This document shows positions 18,150-30,700 of a DNA stretch of 64,000 nt, in pieces. Below the pieces are notes generated by a model. It was given only the letters and a program-made list of their open reading frames with translations, had not been told where the DNA came from and ran no database searches. Where the stretch lies: contig NC_054083.1 of assembly GCF_017562075.2 (NCBI RefSeq), forward strand, positions 21,015,428-21,079,427, written 5' to 3'. The position numbers and the translations under genes were made by a program. How positions within the stretch are numbered: the stretch's first letter is position 1; every line of letters starts with the position of its first letter. This DNA comes from Anopheles merus (lineage: Eukaryota; Arthropoda; Insecta; Diptera; Culicidae).

Positions 18150-21100
18150 AATCCATAAAATTAAACGTTTAAAAGCAAAAAATGAACTTCAAACGAGCCT
18201 AGAATATTGTTTAAAAATCATCACACAAACTTAAGCTCTTCTCAAATTATTCATCATATCGGGTTTGTATTTTTAAGCTTAAAACAGACAGAAATCACAA
18301 CACTTCCCCTCTGGCTGAACGAAAGTTCAACAGTTGCAAAAACATTGCCGGATCATTGTGCCAGGATGGCGCCCGGTTCACCAAAGCTCGTTCACCTTAC
18401 TATCCCATCGGCCATCAACAATCTATTAGCAGAGCGAAAACAATTTTGCCAGCCCTTCTCCTTCCGCCCAAAAGGCACCAACCTTTCCCGGCTGTCCGCT
18501 CCCAAGACCTCCCACCGGAGTAGCTATTAACACCGTTCACCATACACAAGCAATAGGGGAGATGGGCGAGGTTCAGTCCTGGTTCATTGTGTCTACTCTA
18601 TCCGACCGAATCAACCGAATCTCATTTCCGTTCCGATGTAACCCGGTGGGTGCGTATGGAAAGCACATTTTCCCTTCCAACGCACTAGTGGTGGTGATGA
18701 TGGTGAGCGTACCAGGTATGCACATGGTTGGACGGGGAAAATCTATCCAGTGTACCGAGGCATTGCAACCACAATAGCCTCGCCTGTTGGGTTTTGGGGC
18801 TTCGGGTTTGGGTGAGGAAATAGGCACGGGAAGCCTGTGAAGTGGTATGTGCCATCAACTGAAAGCATGCCACAGCAAACCTCAGCGTGTTGGCTTCAGT
18901 GTTTAGGTCCCTGGAGCCGAGTGCACGGCAGTTGACACAGGTGGATAAAGGTGAAAACGGGCCAGGAGTTGGAGGGCTTTTAAAAATAAACTTATGTTTT
19001 ATTATGCCGGGCAATCTATCGGGTAGGCTGGCAACAGGGGCATACGTTCAGTTTAGTTCAGTCGCCAGTCAATGTTGATGGGATGTACTAGAAACAGTGC
19101 AGTGTTTCTGCACACATTATGTGGCTCGTTTGATTCTTATTTCTAAATTTAAAGTATATATTTACGATGCAACCTGAATAAAAGGGCAAACTAGATCAAC
19201 TGTAGCTTTAATGTCGTCAGGAATAGACGCATTTAGCGCAATATTTGCATCGTGACCAGTACTGTTTACCGTTTCACCCGGTTCTTCATTTTTGAGTTTT
19301 TCCCGGGTTTCTACCTTTTTCGTTTCTACCCTGGTAAAAATTGTGTTCGTTTGAATGGTTCAACGCCTTTATTCTCCCTGTGATGATGAGCTTCGTCTGT
19401 AAACGATTCATTCGATGATTTCGTAAGAACGATTTGCTTATTCATACAATTTCAAAAGGTTCAATCATTAGGAGCAAATACTTTTCCCACAAATTAAGCG
19501 ATCAATCAAAGCGTTTTACAAGGTACATTTGGCATCCTCCCAATTAGATTTAATAGAAGGAAAGTAAGTCGGATATGATAAAAAATGGGCTCGAAAGAAA
19601 TTGACAACTGGTGAATGATTTTAGAGCAAGTTTAAGTGGATGCACAACAAAACGCGTCACATATTAATGTACTGGTCTGGCTAGAAAATTTACGTATTTT
19701 AATGCGGTTTAAGCAAGGACAGATAATCCTCTAATGTTTGTATAGATGATGATTCAATAAAATTAACAGACTATGAAGTTAAAATACTAAATGCATACTA
19801 AAGATACGATTATACTGGTTTCCTTTGCAACGGCCATGCCATATTGCTAATGTGAAAGAAGGATGCCTTTTTCAATACATTTCCATAATTCGAACAACCT
19901 TTTCGATATGCGCACATTTGAAAAAAAAAATGTCTCGGCGGGCCATATGAAAGTGATTCTCGACATGATGCAATGATGAACTTTCAACCGATGATTTATA
20001 CAAACATACTGACGCTATCCACCAATAGTTACCCAAGTGCTAAAACGCTTTCTGTTAGAAGTTGTAGCACAGATGTTCTACATTTGAGATATATTCTACA
20101 GAAATCACTTAAACTTCGTGCATCCATGCATGTTAACATTTCCACTATCACTTCACAGATAAAAATTACATCCAATATGCAAAAACTGGCCTTAGCTGTT
20201 GCGTCATTGGCAAAATCCAATTAATCCGTTAAAATACCGTTTTAACCGGGTACATGCGCATGGACCTTTTTCCCGAAATTGAAAATACCGAATTTGGTAC
20301 ATCTCTACCTTATAACTACCTTAAATTTATATTAAAAATACACGATGTAATCTATCATGCTAATCCATGAATGAAATGGTTGTATATAGCATGTGGATGA
20401 TTGCTAAATATGTCAATCGCAGTGTTGCAATCAAAGAATAAATAGGATAATTTATAATAATTTTTACAGCTCTAAGTAACCAATGCGGAGATGTCTTCAA
20501 GATTTCATATTTGACATCAAACATTAAATATTGTGTGCGGTAAGGGGCATCGCACTGCGGTATGTGTATAAGATTTCGGAAATCCAAGATTAGAGAGATT
20601 CGGAATCCAGAACGGAGGGTAGAGACACCATTTAACGGTAAAATATTCAAGTACTGATTGAAAAAATATGTACAATAAGCGACCTAATACGATGCATATC
20701 CTTTATAGTTATAGAGTTATGGAGTGACGATTGACGAAATCTAACAGTTTATCCGCTTGACTGATGATCTTCTGGTAATGAACTACAATAATAACCTTTC
20801 TTCTGAAAAATGATATGGAAGTCCCTATGGACCTTCTTTTGCCACCATTTGCTAACAGTCTTTAACAAGCGCTTTTAAGATCGCAAACAAAAGCACATTT
20901 GTGTCACGGAGCATCTTTAATTCTTGCTTTGGTAAAGAAACTTAAAATATTGCGTAAGTAGTGCAGCTCATGTATTTTTATAGCACAACAGACTTGATAA
21001 AAAAATTACATCTTAACTTCCACCAAATTTTGCAATTACTTACAATAATTTTATGATGCATAAACAATCATTTTCCACAATAAAAAAACTTTTTAACAAA

Positions 21101-21976
21101 ATTATTACCAATCAATCAATCAATTAATTAAAAAAGAACATTACAGAGTAGAGGCAATTCTATAACATTAAGAAATGAAATTGGGTTATCCCATTTAAAA
21201 AAAAAATTGTGTGACGCAACAGAAGTCGCTCTAGCACTGCTTAAACCATGAGGATCACATTCAGGAACTATATTTATATTGTAATAAATAATTTTCCTTC
21301 AACTTCTTATTCTATTCGGCGTAACGATCTATCATTTCAGGTTTTTGAGAGTGATCATGACCACGGGAGACGGTCCATATGGGGATCAAAACCACGACGA
21401 GTACCACGGAAAAGCTCCTTTCCTTGGACTGTTCCTCTAGGCTTAAACAAGAACAATAATTAAAAAGCAAATTAATAAAAATCAAGAAACATTCAAACAT
21501 ATGTTTAGTATTACTTAGTTGTACATTTGAGGAACCAATAAGCAAATAAATAAAACTATTTGAAACATGAAAACCAAATCAAAACATGAAATTGAGATGA
21601 CTAATATGATCTATTTAGTTCTCCCTTATCCAAAGATCACTGCTTGTATTTGGCTTTATATACAATTTACCTCACACTTTAGCACCACTGCTCGCTGCTC
21701 TTTATTACAAGTTGCCACTCATTTTGTGGCCCCCAATGTGGCTTCCCACGACTAACCATTCATGCCCGGTGGTAAGATCGTACTCTCCACCATCATATCC
21801 AAACGAAAAGGCAGGTGATAGAGAGAAAGGGAAAGGGCGGCGGCGCTCTCGGTTTCTTATCAGGATCAACAACCGGGCGCCAGTGTCGTTAGCGCAATGA
21901 TGGAAGCAATAGATACACTTCCACCGCTTCTGGTAAAACTTCTTAAGCAACGATATTGCACCGCATAACGTGTGTG
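18150..21976. other. AT-rich intergenic region, no gene recognised
   Basis: About 3.8 kb. Short frames occur, but none has family resemblance or coding-like composition. 18350-18960 is somewhat GC-richer than the rest. No RNA gene or element was recognised. Confidence 0.4.
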
Positions 21977-21992
21977 TGAGAGAGAGAGATAA

Positions 21993-22046
<54 letters not shown>

Positions 22047-22047
22047 A
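21977..22047. repeat. (GA)n microsatellite
   Basis: About 70 bp of GA repeat interrupted by TAAAT near 21990. Repeats of this type can bind GAGA-factor-like proteins. Confidence 0.95.
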
Positions 22048-22360
22048 GGGACGGATGGTCAATGATTGAATTCATTTGAAAGTGGGCAATGCGCCAACAA
22101 CCCACATATACACTTGGAGGGCAAAAATGTTAAATGTTGATCTTTTCCCATTCCCAGCAACGAAACACTCAAGCATACATACACACACAGTCCCGATGGT
22201 TATCAGTATGCTGGAATCATCGCCACCGTCACTCATCGTTTGGTAGCGAAGATGTAACATTATGATAGTAAATGCCCATACCTTTGCGCCCTTTGGTGCG
22301 TCTCCTCATGCTGCCCCGGTCAATGATGCTGCTTATCTCCTTTACTCTTTTCTCACTGCA

Positions 22361-22379
22361 CGCACACACACACACACAC
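22361..22379. repeat. Short (CA)n microsatellite
   Basis: Nine CA units just upstream of a GC-richer patch that looks like untranslated or promoter sequence. Confidence 0.9.
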
Positions 22380-22429
22380 GAAGTGCGTTGCGTGAGAAAG
22401 GCTGCACGGTTGTGGGTCCCGAGAAGCCG

Positions 22430-23065
22430 GTCATCGTGACGGAATCTGTTGTAACCTCACCCTCCCGCGGGAGAGCGTACTAACGGACCTGTCGAGAGCG
22501 GCCAGTGTCGGAGAGTGCGTTGTGCCGTTATCAGTGCTGAGAGGCTTTGGGAGGGGGCCGATCCAGTCGGGAGTCTGGCTCGACAGGCCATCCCGTCCGT
22601 TCCATTCCATTCGATCGATGTCAGTGACGGTTAAACGGGTGTGCCAGTAAGACGCGCGCAAGTTCGGTCCGTCCCGCGGCCCTTGTCCTTGATCCGCAAC
22701 CGGGAAAAGTAAACATTCGTCAACACTTTCGCGAGCACATGTGAACGTGCCACAGGAAAGGGAAGAGGCCAGCAGCGGGGTCGCTCTCCGATTCGGCGCT
22801 AATTCGGTGTGGGCGTTCTGACGTCGCGGCCGCAATCCCCAGCCCCCCAGCTGATCCGATTGTGTAACGCCTGTGATGGGCTGGGCCGGGCGGAAGAGGT
22901 CGATTTCGGTTTGTTTACGTACGCGGGCAGCGGCATGCTGCCAGTTCGTTAAGTGATCGTGTGCTCAGTGTTGTGACTGGTGGCAACCTGTATGCCAAGC
23001 GGCCAAGTGCGATACACAGTTTAAGATGCGTTTTAAAACGTCTCGAAAGTGGAAATAGCTGTAAG
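22430..23065 (+). promoter_or_regulatory. Candidate promoter and untranslated first exon (owner unknown)
   Basis: GC- and CpG-richer than its surroundings. It contains two initiator-like TCAGT sequences, 22531-22535 and 22965-22969. A good splice donor GTAAGTG at 23061 lies about 95 bp after the second. No coding start is evident nearby. It could be the distal first exon of a plus-strand gene, possibly the DH44 receptor or a gene beyond the window. This is a reading by eye of composition and motifs only. Confidence 0.25.
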
Positions 23066-25246
23066 TGAAAGGGTGAAGTGCACTTCGATTTAGATAAGAC
23101 CATAAACAAATGGGCAAACACTTGCACATCACGGGTACATCGAACGACACGTTGCTGTGCTCAAAAAAAAAAAAATGAAACTATAAACTGCACGCTGTTC
23201 GATTGCCCGACGTTGATATGTAAATCTAGAGCGGGTTTTGATTAGACCAGCACGATGGAGTTGTGTTGTGGGGGTTTAAAAGACAGAAGCGAACTAAATA
23301 ACAATCGTGTGGCCTGCATGGCGTAAGAGGGGAATGCACAGCACACAATGTGTTGCATCAGTTGCATGGGAACAAACAAAAACGTGTAAGGCAAATTTGT
23401 TTGAAGAATGTAATTAATTCTTGCCAAATGTTGTCGATTCTCCGCAACATACCGGCGTTTATTCTTCTTTCGTCAAACAATATCTCTATTTAATCCTGCC
23501 ACTAAAACACGCACGCAATAGTGCAGCGACCGGAAATTGGACGACACCGTTGCGCCACGCTTCTAACGCGCGCTTAAACACGTTCGCCAAACAGCGCACC
23601 GGAGCGTTTGGCGCTATCTCGCTGCATACGCTAGGTCTACAAGCAGATCTGTGTATCAGTGTCAGCATCATCAGGGTTGTTTTTTTTTTTGGAGAAGAGA
23701 AGCATTCACTCGTTTCGTGAGGTACGCGACGAACCACCGACTGATAGCGATCTGATATCGTGAAGGCAACAGGGGGTGTCGCTATTTTGATTGGATTTTC
23801 GACACAACTCACGTGCATCCTGTCGCGAAACAGGCAACTTGTTTGTAGCTAACAATGTGTGTGCGTGTGCGTGTGCGTGTATTGGGAGATCTCGTTTGAC
23901 ACGCTGTTGATAATAAAGCCAGCAAAGCCTTGACGTGGTGTCGGTTTAAAGAAGCTTTCTCACATACGTGAAATTGGTACGCTTTTCCCTCCCGAAAAAA
24001 AAATGCATTAAACATAGCCCAAGTGTGCCAAAACAAAAGTGAGCGATAGAGTCATTAAGGCTAATAAAAATACAATAAACTGTGCGACCATCATTACGCT
24101 TACGTGAACAGCTTTATGGGGCCTCTTGTTCGTAACATCATCAACCTCTCCCCAGTGGTTGGCAGAAGAAAAAAACAAACAATCATAAACACCTTAAACG
24201 ACCCGACCCGATCGTAAATTGATCGCGTTGCGCGAGAACATCTCATCTTCTTGTTTCATTCATCATATGGTGGTCGCGCACGCCGTTACGTTTGTGCGAT
24301 AAAAGGCTTCCTAATTTCGCAAATTAATCAAAACGTCTCATAAATGTCACGGTAAGCACACACACACACACACATACACAAGTCAGCCACGGCTCATTTC
24401 CATTGGCAAGTCGGCCCCAGGATGGTAGTGGTTCGTTTGTTTTTTGTTTTTTACTTGGTCTGTTGCTTCCTTCCAGGAGGTTGGGCCGTCAACCGTTCCC
24501 TCACCCACGGTGGCAGCGTGGCGGAAAATGGCACAAGTTTAAGTTCGCCCCACTGCCACAGCTCATTTATCATCGTTCGCTATCGACCTCGATCCGGGGC
24601 GGAAGCGAACGTAGCGGGAAAGCCAACCGAGGGCAGCATTAGTCAATAGCGAAAAGGATGAAAAGTCAAGTGCGACACAGACGACAGATGACGCACATTC
24701 AAAGGGCGGGAATTTGATGAAACGGAATTTTTGATGGATTTTTGTATGTCGAGTCGTTTATGGCGAACGACCGCATGAGGTCTGCCGTGCCGATCCATCG
24801 CTGCTCACGAGGCGTGTACATCAACGTTTCACTCTTTCTCTATCGCTCTGTGCTCGATAACTTTGTGCCATCGTTTCCGCAAATGACGCCATCGGGAAGC
24901 GCCGTTCGCCGTTCAAACGGTCCATCGAAACATTGGCAAAAGTATGCTCATCTTCGCTATCGATTTTCACGCTTAGTTTAGCGAGATGATTCTCGACGTT
25001 CTTGCACTGGCGCGCATCTCTCTAATGGACCCCAGTTTGTTGGGACGCGTTAAATTATGTCACCGGTTTGGAGAGGGAGACTTCCTGCGTAGTATGTTGT
25101 GTACCCTTTGTTACCTTTACATTCCCATAAAGACAGCAGAGAAGCTAACAGAAGGTAACTTCTAGCACAAAAGGGAAGCTCGCTTCAAAAGCCAATGAGG
25201 TGCCCTCTTTATTGGATGATAATGGCGGCTAGGGGTAAGAGAAAAG
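23066..25246. other. Intergenic or intronic region with UTR-like patches
   Basis: About 2.2 kb. A pyrimidine-rich tract ending TTCCTTCCAG at 24468-24477 looks like a splice acceptor and is followed by a GC-richer segment to about 24660. The same stretch can be read as a 75-codon frame with a signal-peptide-like start (24422-24649). Neither reading is proven. Confidence 0.3.
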
Positions 25247-25493
<247 letters not shown>

Positions 25494-27698
25494 ACTTTTG
25501 CAACCCATTTCCTTTTTACAGGTGACAAGTTCCATTTGCGGATGGGTTTCACCGCCCTTTCCAGGTGGCAGAAGCTTAACAACTATCGAAGTATAGCTCG
25601 AGGTTCTGAAAATGAGATGCAAAATAGTGAAAAACAAAACTATAATCCAACCAAAGAGAAACGAGATGGTCGGGAAAGCTTTGAAGAGAAACTTTTCTTC
25701 AAACTTTTTTGTGTAAATATATATATATATGCTGACATGTTTTGAAGGGTTTTGTTTAGAGAAGAAAGTTGATAGAATTGATGTGAGATTGAAAAAGTTG
25801 CTTTATGCTCTTAAGAAATATTATAAAAAACATCCAACAGTCCATATTTCAAGTTTTCTTTACAAACCTTTTTCTTGTACGGGAATACCACATAATAAAT
25901 ATTGACCTAATTCAAGTGACGTCACGTAGAAAAAAAAATACGATGACTCTTGAAGTTGTTTGCCTTCGGTAGCTTCAAAGATGCCCAGAATTGGGTGTGT
26001 CTACTGCGGTATTTGTTTAGGTCAACAAACTTAACAAAACCCCCGGGCGCATGGCAAAAGTGTACTAAAAATAACCCACCTAAAGTATATTGGTAGGAAA
26101 ACTGTAAAAGTAAATAAGCTGCATTATTAGTGAAATGATAAATCGATTATGAAATGAGATCATTTTCACTCGTCGCCCCGTCTGCCACGTGGAGGTGTAT
26201 TTTTAGCGTGCTATTAAAGAAGATTATGTTTTCATATTTGAGCGTTTTTTTTTGCCGAGCGTTCAAACTCATGCTCAAACTGTTGTTCTACAAAGAAAAC
26301 ACGTATAGCATAGCTAACATTTTCACTACTCCAGGGATTGAGACTTGGAAGTAGAATCTTTCGTATAACATTTCACTAAGTACTTTGAATATTGTCGAAA
26401 GAGATTATTAATCCTATGCCGCAGGTATGTCAATATTAAATGCGCGCAAGTTAATTCATAGAATATTTTCGGTATTGATCTTGAAGTTTGCAATACCTTG
26501 AGTCATGCGTAGAAATTAATGAAGGTTTGGTTCTCTTATTAGCAGCTGATAAGTTACTGATTTTACGACATTATCATTAAAGCAATGACGTTTTTCAACG
26601 ACTTCATTTATGGCTCACACTTGATTTGCAGCAATGACGCACGGCTTTGTTTAAAGAAGAGAAAAAAACTGTTTTTAATAACCCAGTTCGATTTGATCCT
26701 CTTCATCATTGAACTAATTATCGTAAGTACGCTGGCATGGAGACGCCACAGCAACGACGAATAATGACATTTTTTATCCCACCAGGCTAGACATTACTTA
26801 ATGAAAGCTTTTAATTTTATTTCCTATTGCATATCAAACTGTACAATATCTTTATAGTGCACACCAGTTTTATGAGTGTGTGTGTGTGTGTGCGTAGGTA
26901 TTAAGCGCTTCATAAAATGCAATCCCTCCGACGCCAGGGCAGTGCATTGGTGTACATTTACTGATGCGTCCCACTCAAACGGGCGCCGATACATTGTAGG
27001 TCATGGGAAGTGGGGGTTGTAAAACTATTTCTCTGCGATATGGGTTGTTAGAATGTTTAAATGTGTTATAACGCCAATTAATTTGTTTGGAGATTGCTTT
27101 ACAGTGAAAATAAATTGAAACAAATAGCCTAAAAGTACTAGGAGCTATTAACAAAAAAAGGGCTCATTGCAATCGAGCAGTAAATGATGAAGACTGATGA
27201 GAGTGTTTCAATCAACAGCAGCTCGTGTTCCATCCAATTGCCTGCAATCGACGAGAGCTCGCCAAACATTTGTGTGTGCATCTGTTGTGCAAATAAATGC
27301 ATCCCACACGCTGCACTAGAGGCAGAGCCTGTGTTGCATTCAAAAAATCAAAAGCAAAAACAACTCATCGACACTATCGATGGCATCGTGATTTCCGACT
27401 GCCACTCATCATTTACTCACACACACACACACACACCGCCCGTACGACACTTCCCCACACTGCCAGGATCACTTTTCGGGGAATCAATCGAAATCACACA
27501 ACACGTAAACAAATATGAACACACACACATGCATACACACAGACTCAGATGCAATCGCGGTGCATCTCGATCACGCTCGATGCAAAAAGCGCCGAGGGTT
27601 CCGACCGGGTTGCAATAATTGCAGTACACCGGCACACACTCATCCGTAACACGTAAACAACGTGGCCGCACTCGATTGGCCTTGGCCTCTGCTTTCGC

Positions 27699-27699
<1 letters not shown>
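25494..27699. other. Intergenic region, no gene recognised
   Basis: Mostly AT-rich. Short CA and GT runs at about 26876-26891 and 27416-27436. A splice-acceptor-like TTTCCTTTTTACAG ends at 25521. No protein family, RNA gene or mobile element was recognised. Confidence 0.4.

Positions 27700-27744
<45 letters not shown>
27700..27744. repeat. (CT)n microsatellite
   Basis: About 45 bp of CT repeat with flanking pyrimidine-rich sequence. Confidence 0.95.
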
Positions 27745-27751
<7 letters not shown>

Positions 27752-30700
27752 GTGTCCTCTCCACCACACTACATTCAATTGCAACCCCCCATGTTGGCAT
27801 TGGCATTTCGCAATGACTCGGTGTTGATAGATGCTGGAAATCGGATCGGACTTTACACCCGACGGATGGGAAGGAAGGAAAGAGCAAAGAGAAGTTAAAA
27901 AAAAGACAACCCGCGTGTCCCAAACGTACATCTCTATGGAAACTATGGTGGTTCAGTGCTCTTCTTCTCTCGCTTTTCTCCTCTCATCTGTGTCTAGCTT
28001 GGCAAAATCGTAGCTAAGTGTTGTAAGGATGGTTGTTTGCCATACTGCTTGCAGTAGTTCCCGGAAGGCAGATACGATGTGGAATTACCACTAAGGAATG
28101 GGACTGAGATGCAGATTGATACCTAGAACATTTTCACGTTTTAAATTTAACGTTAAAGTTCATGCTTTAAGCTGAGCTGTGCCCCAAGTATCAGGTTCAC
28201 GCCTGAAATTATGCAATCCTGATGACTGAACATGTTTCATAATCAAATGTTTATCTTTATTTATTCGGTCACAGTCTGAACTGATTCAACGAAAGCTTTT
28301 ATAAGGATACTGTTACTTAGCGTAATTCGGAACAAGTGTGCCATGTTAAGCATTTCATGTTATAACTCACTAAAACTTGTTTATCCAAAGCTGATTTAAA
28401 TCTCATTACCATTTTACATCTAGTTCTTCACTTATAAATGAGTTTTGCTTGAAATAAGTGCAAACAAAACTATTTTTGCAGCGTTTTAACAAGGGTCTAA
28501 AAAGACGTTTTTTTGGGTTATGGGGCAAAACCTGGTTGAAATAAACGTATTTCTAAGTTAATTGGAGATTTTTACGTGTGTGGCAATAGTGTATGTATGT
28601 CTTGGCGTGTCATGGCTTGAGTCACCAATGAACCCTTTTGGATCACAAACAGTATCGCAATATGGTTTGTTACTGGTCTTTTTTGCCGGGGTGGAATCCG
28701 CTCGTAATAGCGCACCATAGCGTCTTCGTGACCGACCCCCGCTTCTTATTCCTTCCCGCCAAACTCGTCATGGCCAGAACGACCCTTTCTTGCGCGCTTG
28801 TATCTCCTATTCGACTTCAACGTCCCAGTTTCCCGATTCCGCTCCCGTCTTCATGAGTCCTCATCCCATATGTTTCCCTAGATTATAAGAACACATTTGT
28901 AAAACCCTAGAGGCAAACAAATTATTAAATAATAATAAATAATAATAATAATAATAATACGTTGCACACTATAACAATGTATACATTTTTGATAACTCAT
29001 GCCTATAAAATATGATGGCACATTTGCTTAAAAAAGAGGAGACTCTTTTCCACCAAAAGGTGTACCTTTTTTGTAATTGGATTTTTCAGTGTCAAAAAAA
29101 AAGTTTTTTTTACCTAACCCACAACAAATTTCATATTTTATCATTTTTCACAACGATGGTATAAATATTTTCTCGGCTGATTGTTCCTAAGTTTTTTGGG
29201 AGCTTATTTGGTATTATTAAAAAACTATAATTTTCTGCTTAATTTTGATACTCAACATAAAGCAGTCCATAACAATGAGTAAAATCGATTAATCTATATA
29301 AAATGTGGTACAGTATAACTAGACATGAGAACAAAACCATCTGTATACTCAAATGGTCATTTAACTCAAGTTTTAATGGAAAAATTGCCCCAAACTCCGC
29401 TACTTCATTATTGTCCTTCAAATATAAATAGTATTAAGCAGTTTATACACATCAAACACTTTAGCTGATGCAAAAGGTGCAAGAATTTAGATTATAGTTT
29501 AGATTAGATATAGTTTCAGATAGACGAAAACGATTTATCTGCACACTTTGATGAAAGTTTAGAATTTAAGCAACTTTAAAGCAAAAGATATATTTAGTGA
29601 AAAGGTCATTGGATCGAATGATTGTTTGAATTCCATCGGTAAAGGTCGTTGAACAAAGGTGTCCCTTACCCCGAATCGACGAGCGTATGTCGATTTGTCG
29701 GAAATGGCACCCGACCCGGATTGCTTAATTAATCGAAATTGAAGCTCCATTCTTCTGGGGTACCCTCAAAAACCCTCCATCGATCGAACATCACCATCAG
29801 GACGCGTGTCGTAGAAACATATACACATACATGCACATGCCATACCTTTGGTTGATTTGTCAACTTGCCGTTAATGTGCCGCAAACAAACTCACTTTTTG
29901 AGGCGACCTTCCAACAATATCTTGCAATCTCTTTCGTGTGGGTTGAGCAGGGTTTTTGGGCTCAAATTTAGGCTCACCCTTCGTACAAACAATCTGTGTG
30001 GCTGGAAAAGCTTCCAACCGAATGTGAGAGATTTTCCATCGAGTCATAAGATGAGAAGCGTGTTTGCATAGGATAACCAAGCCGGGTAGTGTAATTAATT
30101 TTTGTCTTCACAGAAATGCGGTCGAATCCGTCGGTTTTGGAACAGGATATTCTTCCAGTTTTAAGCGGTAATGAAGACTTTAAAGTGCATTGTTTTAAAA
30201 TTACCCCAACACAGATCAATAGATCAAAAGGCCACACCACTGAAATGGGGTTGCGCTTAAATCGCCTTCTCGTCGTTTGCGGGTGGCTCTTAAAAGGAAG
30301 CCAATTCACGAATCCAAAACTGTAATTGAAATACTGCCCCCAAAAAGGTACGCAATTCCATGAACTGAATGTTAATAATTTTCACGTTTTAAATCACTTA
30401 AGTGTAAGAGCAGTTCCCAGAAGCGGTTCCGCACCATGATGCGTCAAGTTACAAGGTACTGTGTTGAAGTGTACAGCGAAAGAGAGACTGCGAGCAACCG
30501 GGGGCGTATTTGTCATTCGGTGGTAACGTAAAAGAATATCGTCTGTAAAATGATTTCCTTCCTTTGCATGCTCTTCCATCTCAACTGTTCGGCAAGCGGC
30601 CTGGGATGTGGATGTCCCCCGGCTGCTCGGTTTCTCAGAAAGCACGAACTGTCGGCGTGTTCTACCTGTGTGCGTTCCACCTGTTGCTTTGCGCAAAAAA

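Noticed and set aside
21330..21420. CGGTCCATATGGGGATCAAA, resembling the SINE box B region
   Set aside because: Similarity to the complete SINE is limited to about 20 bases and the pol III box is not recognisable.
22431..22835. 134-codon minus-strand frame in the GC-rich patch
   Set aside because: No family resemblance. High GC lowers stop density, and the plus strand looks like a promoter or leader.
28638..28856. 72-codon plus-strand frame in the 28 kb region
   Set aside because: No family resemblance, no splice or promoter context, and composition like the flanks.
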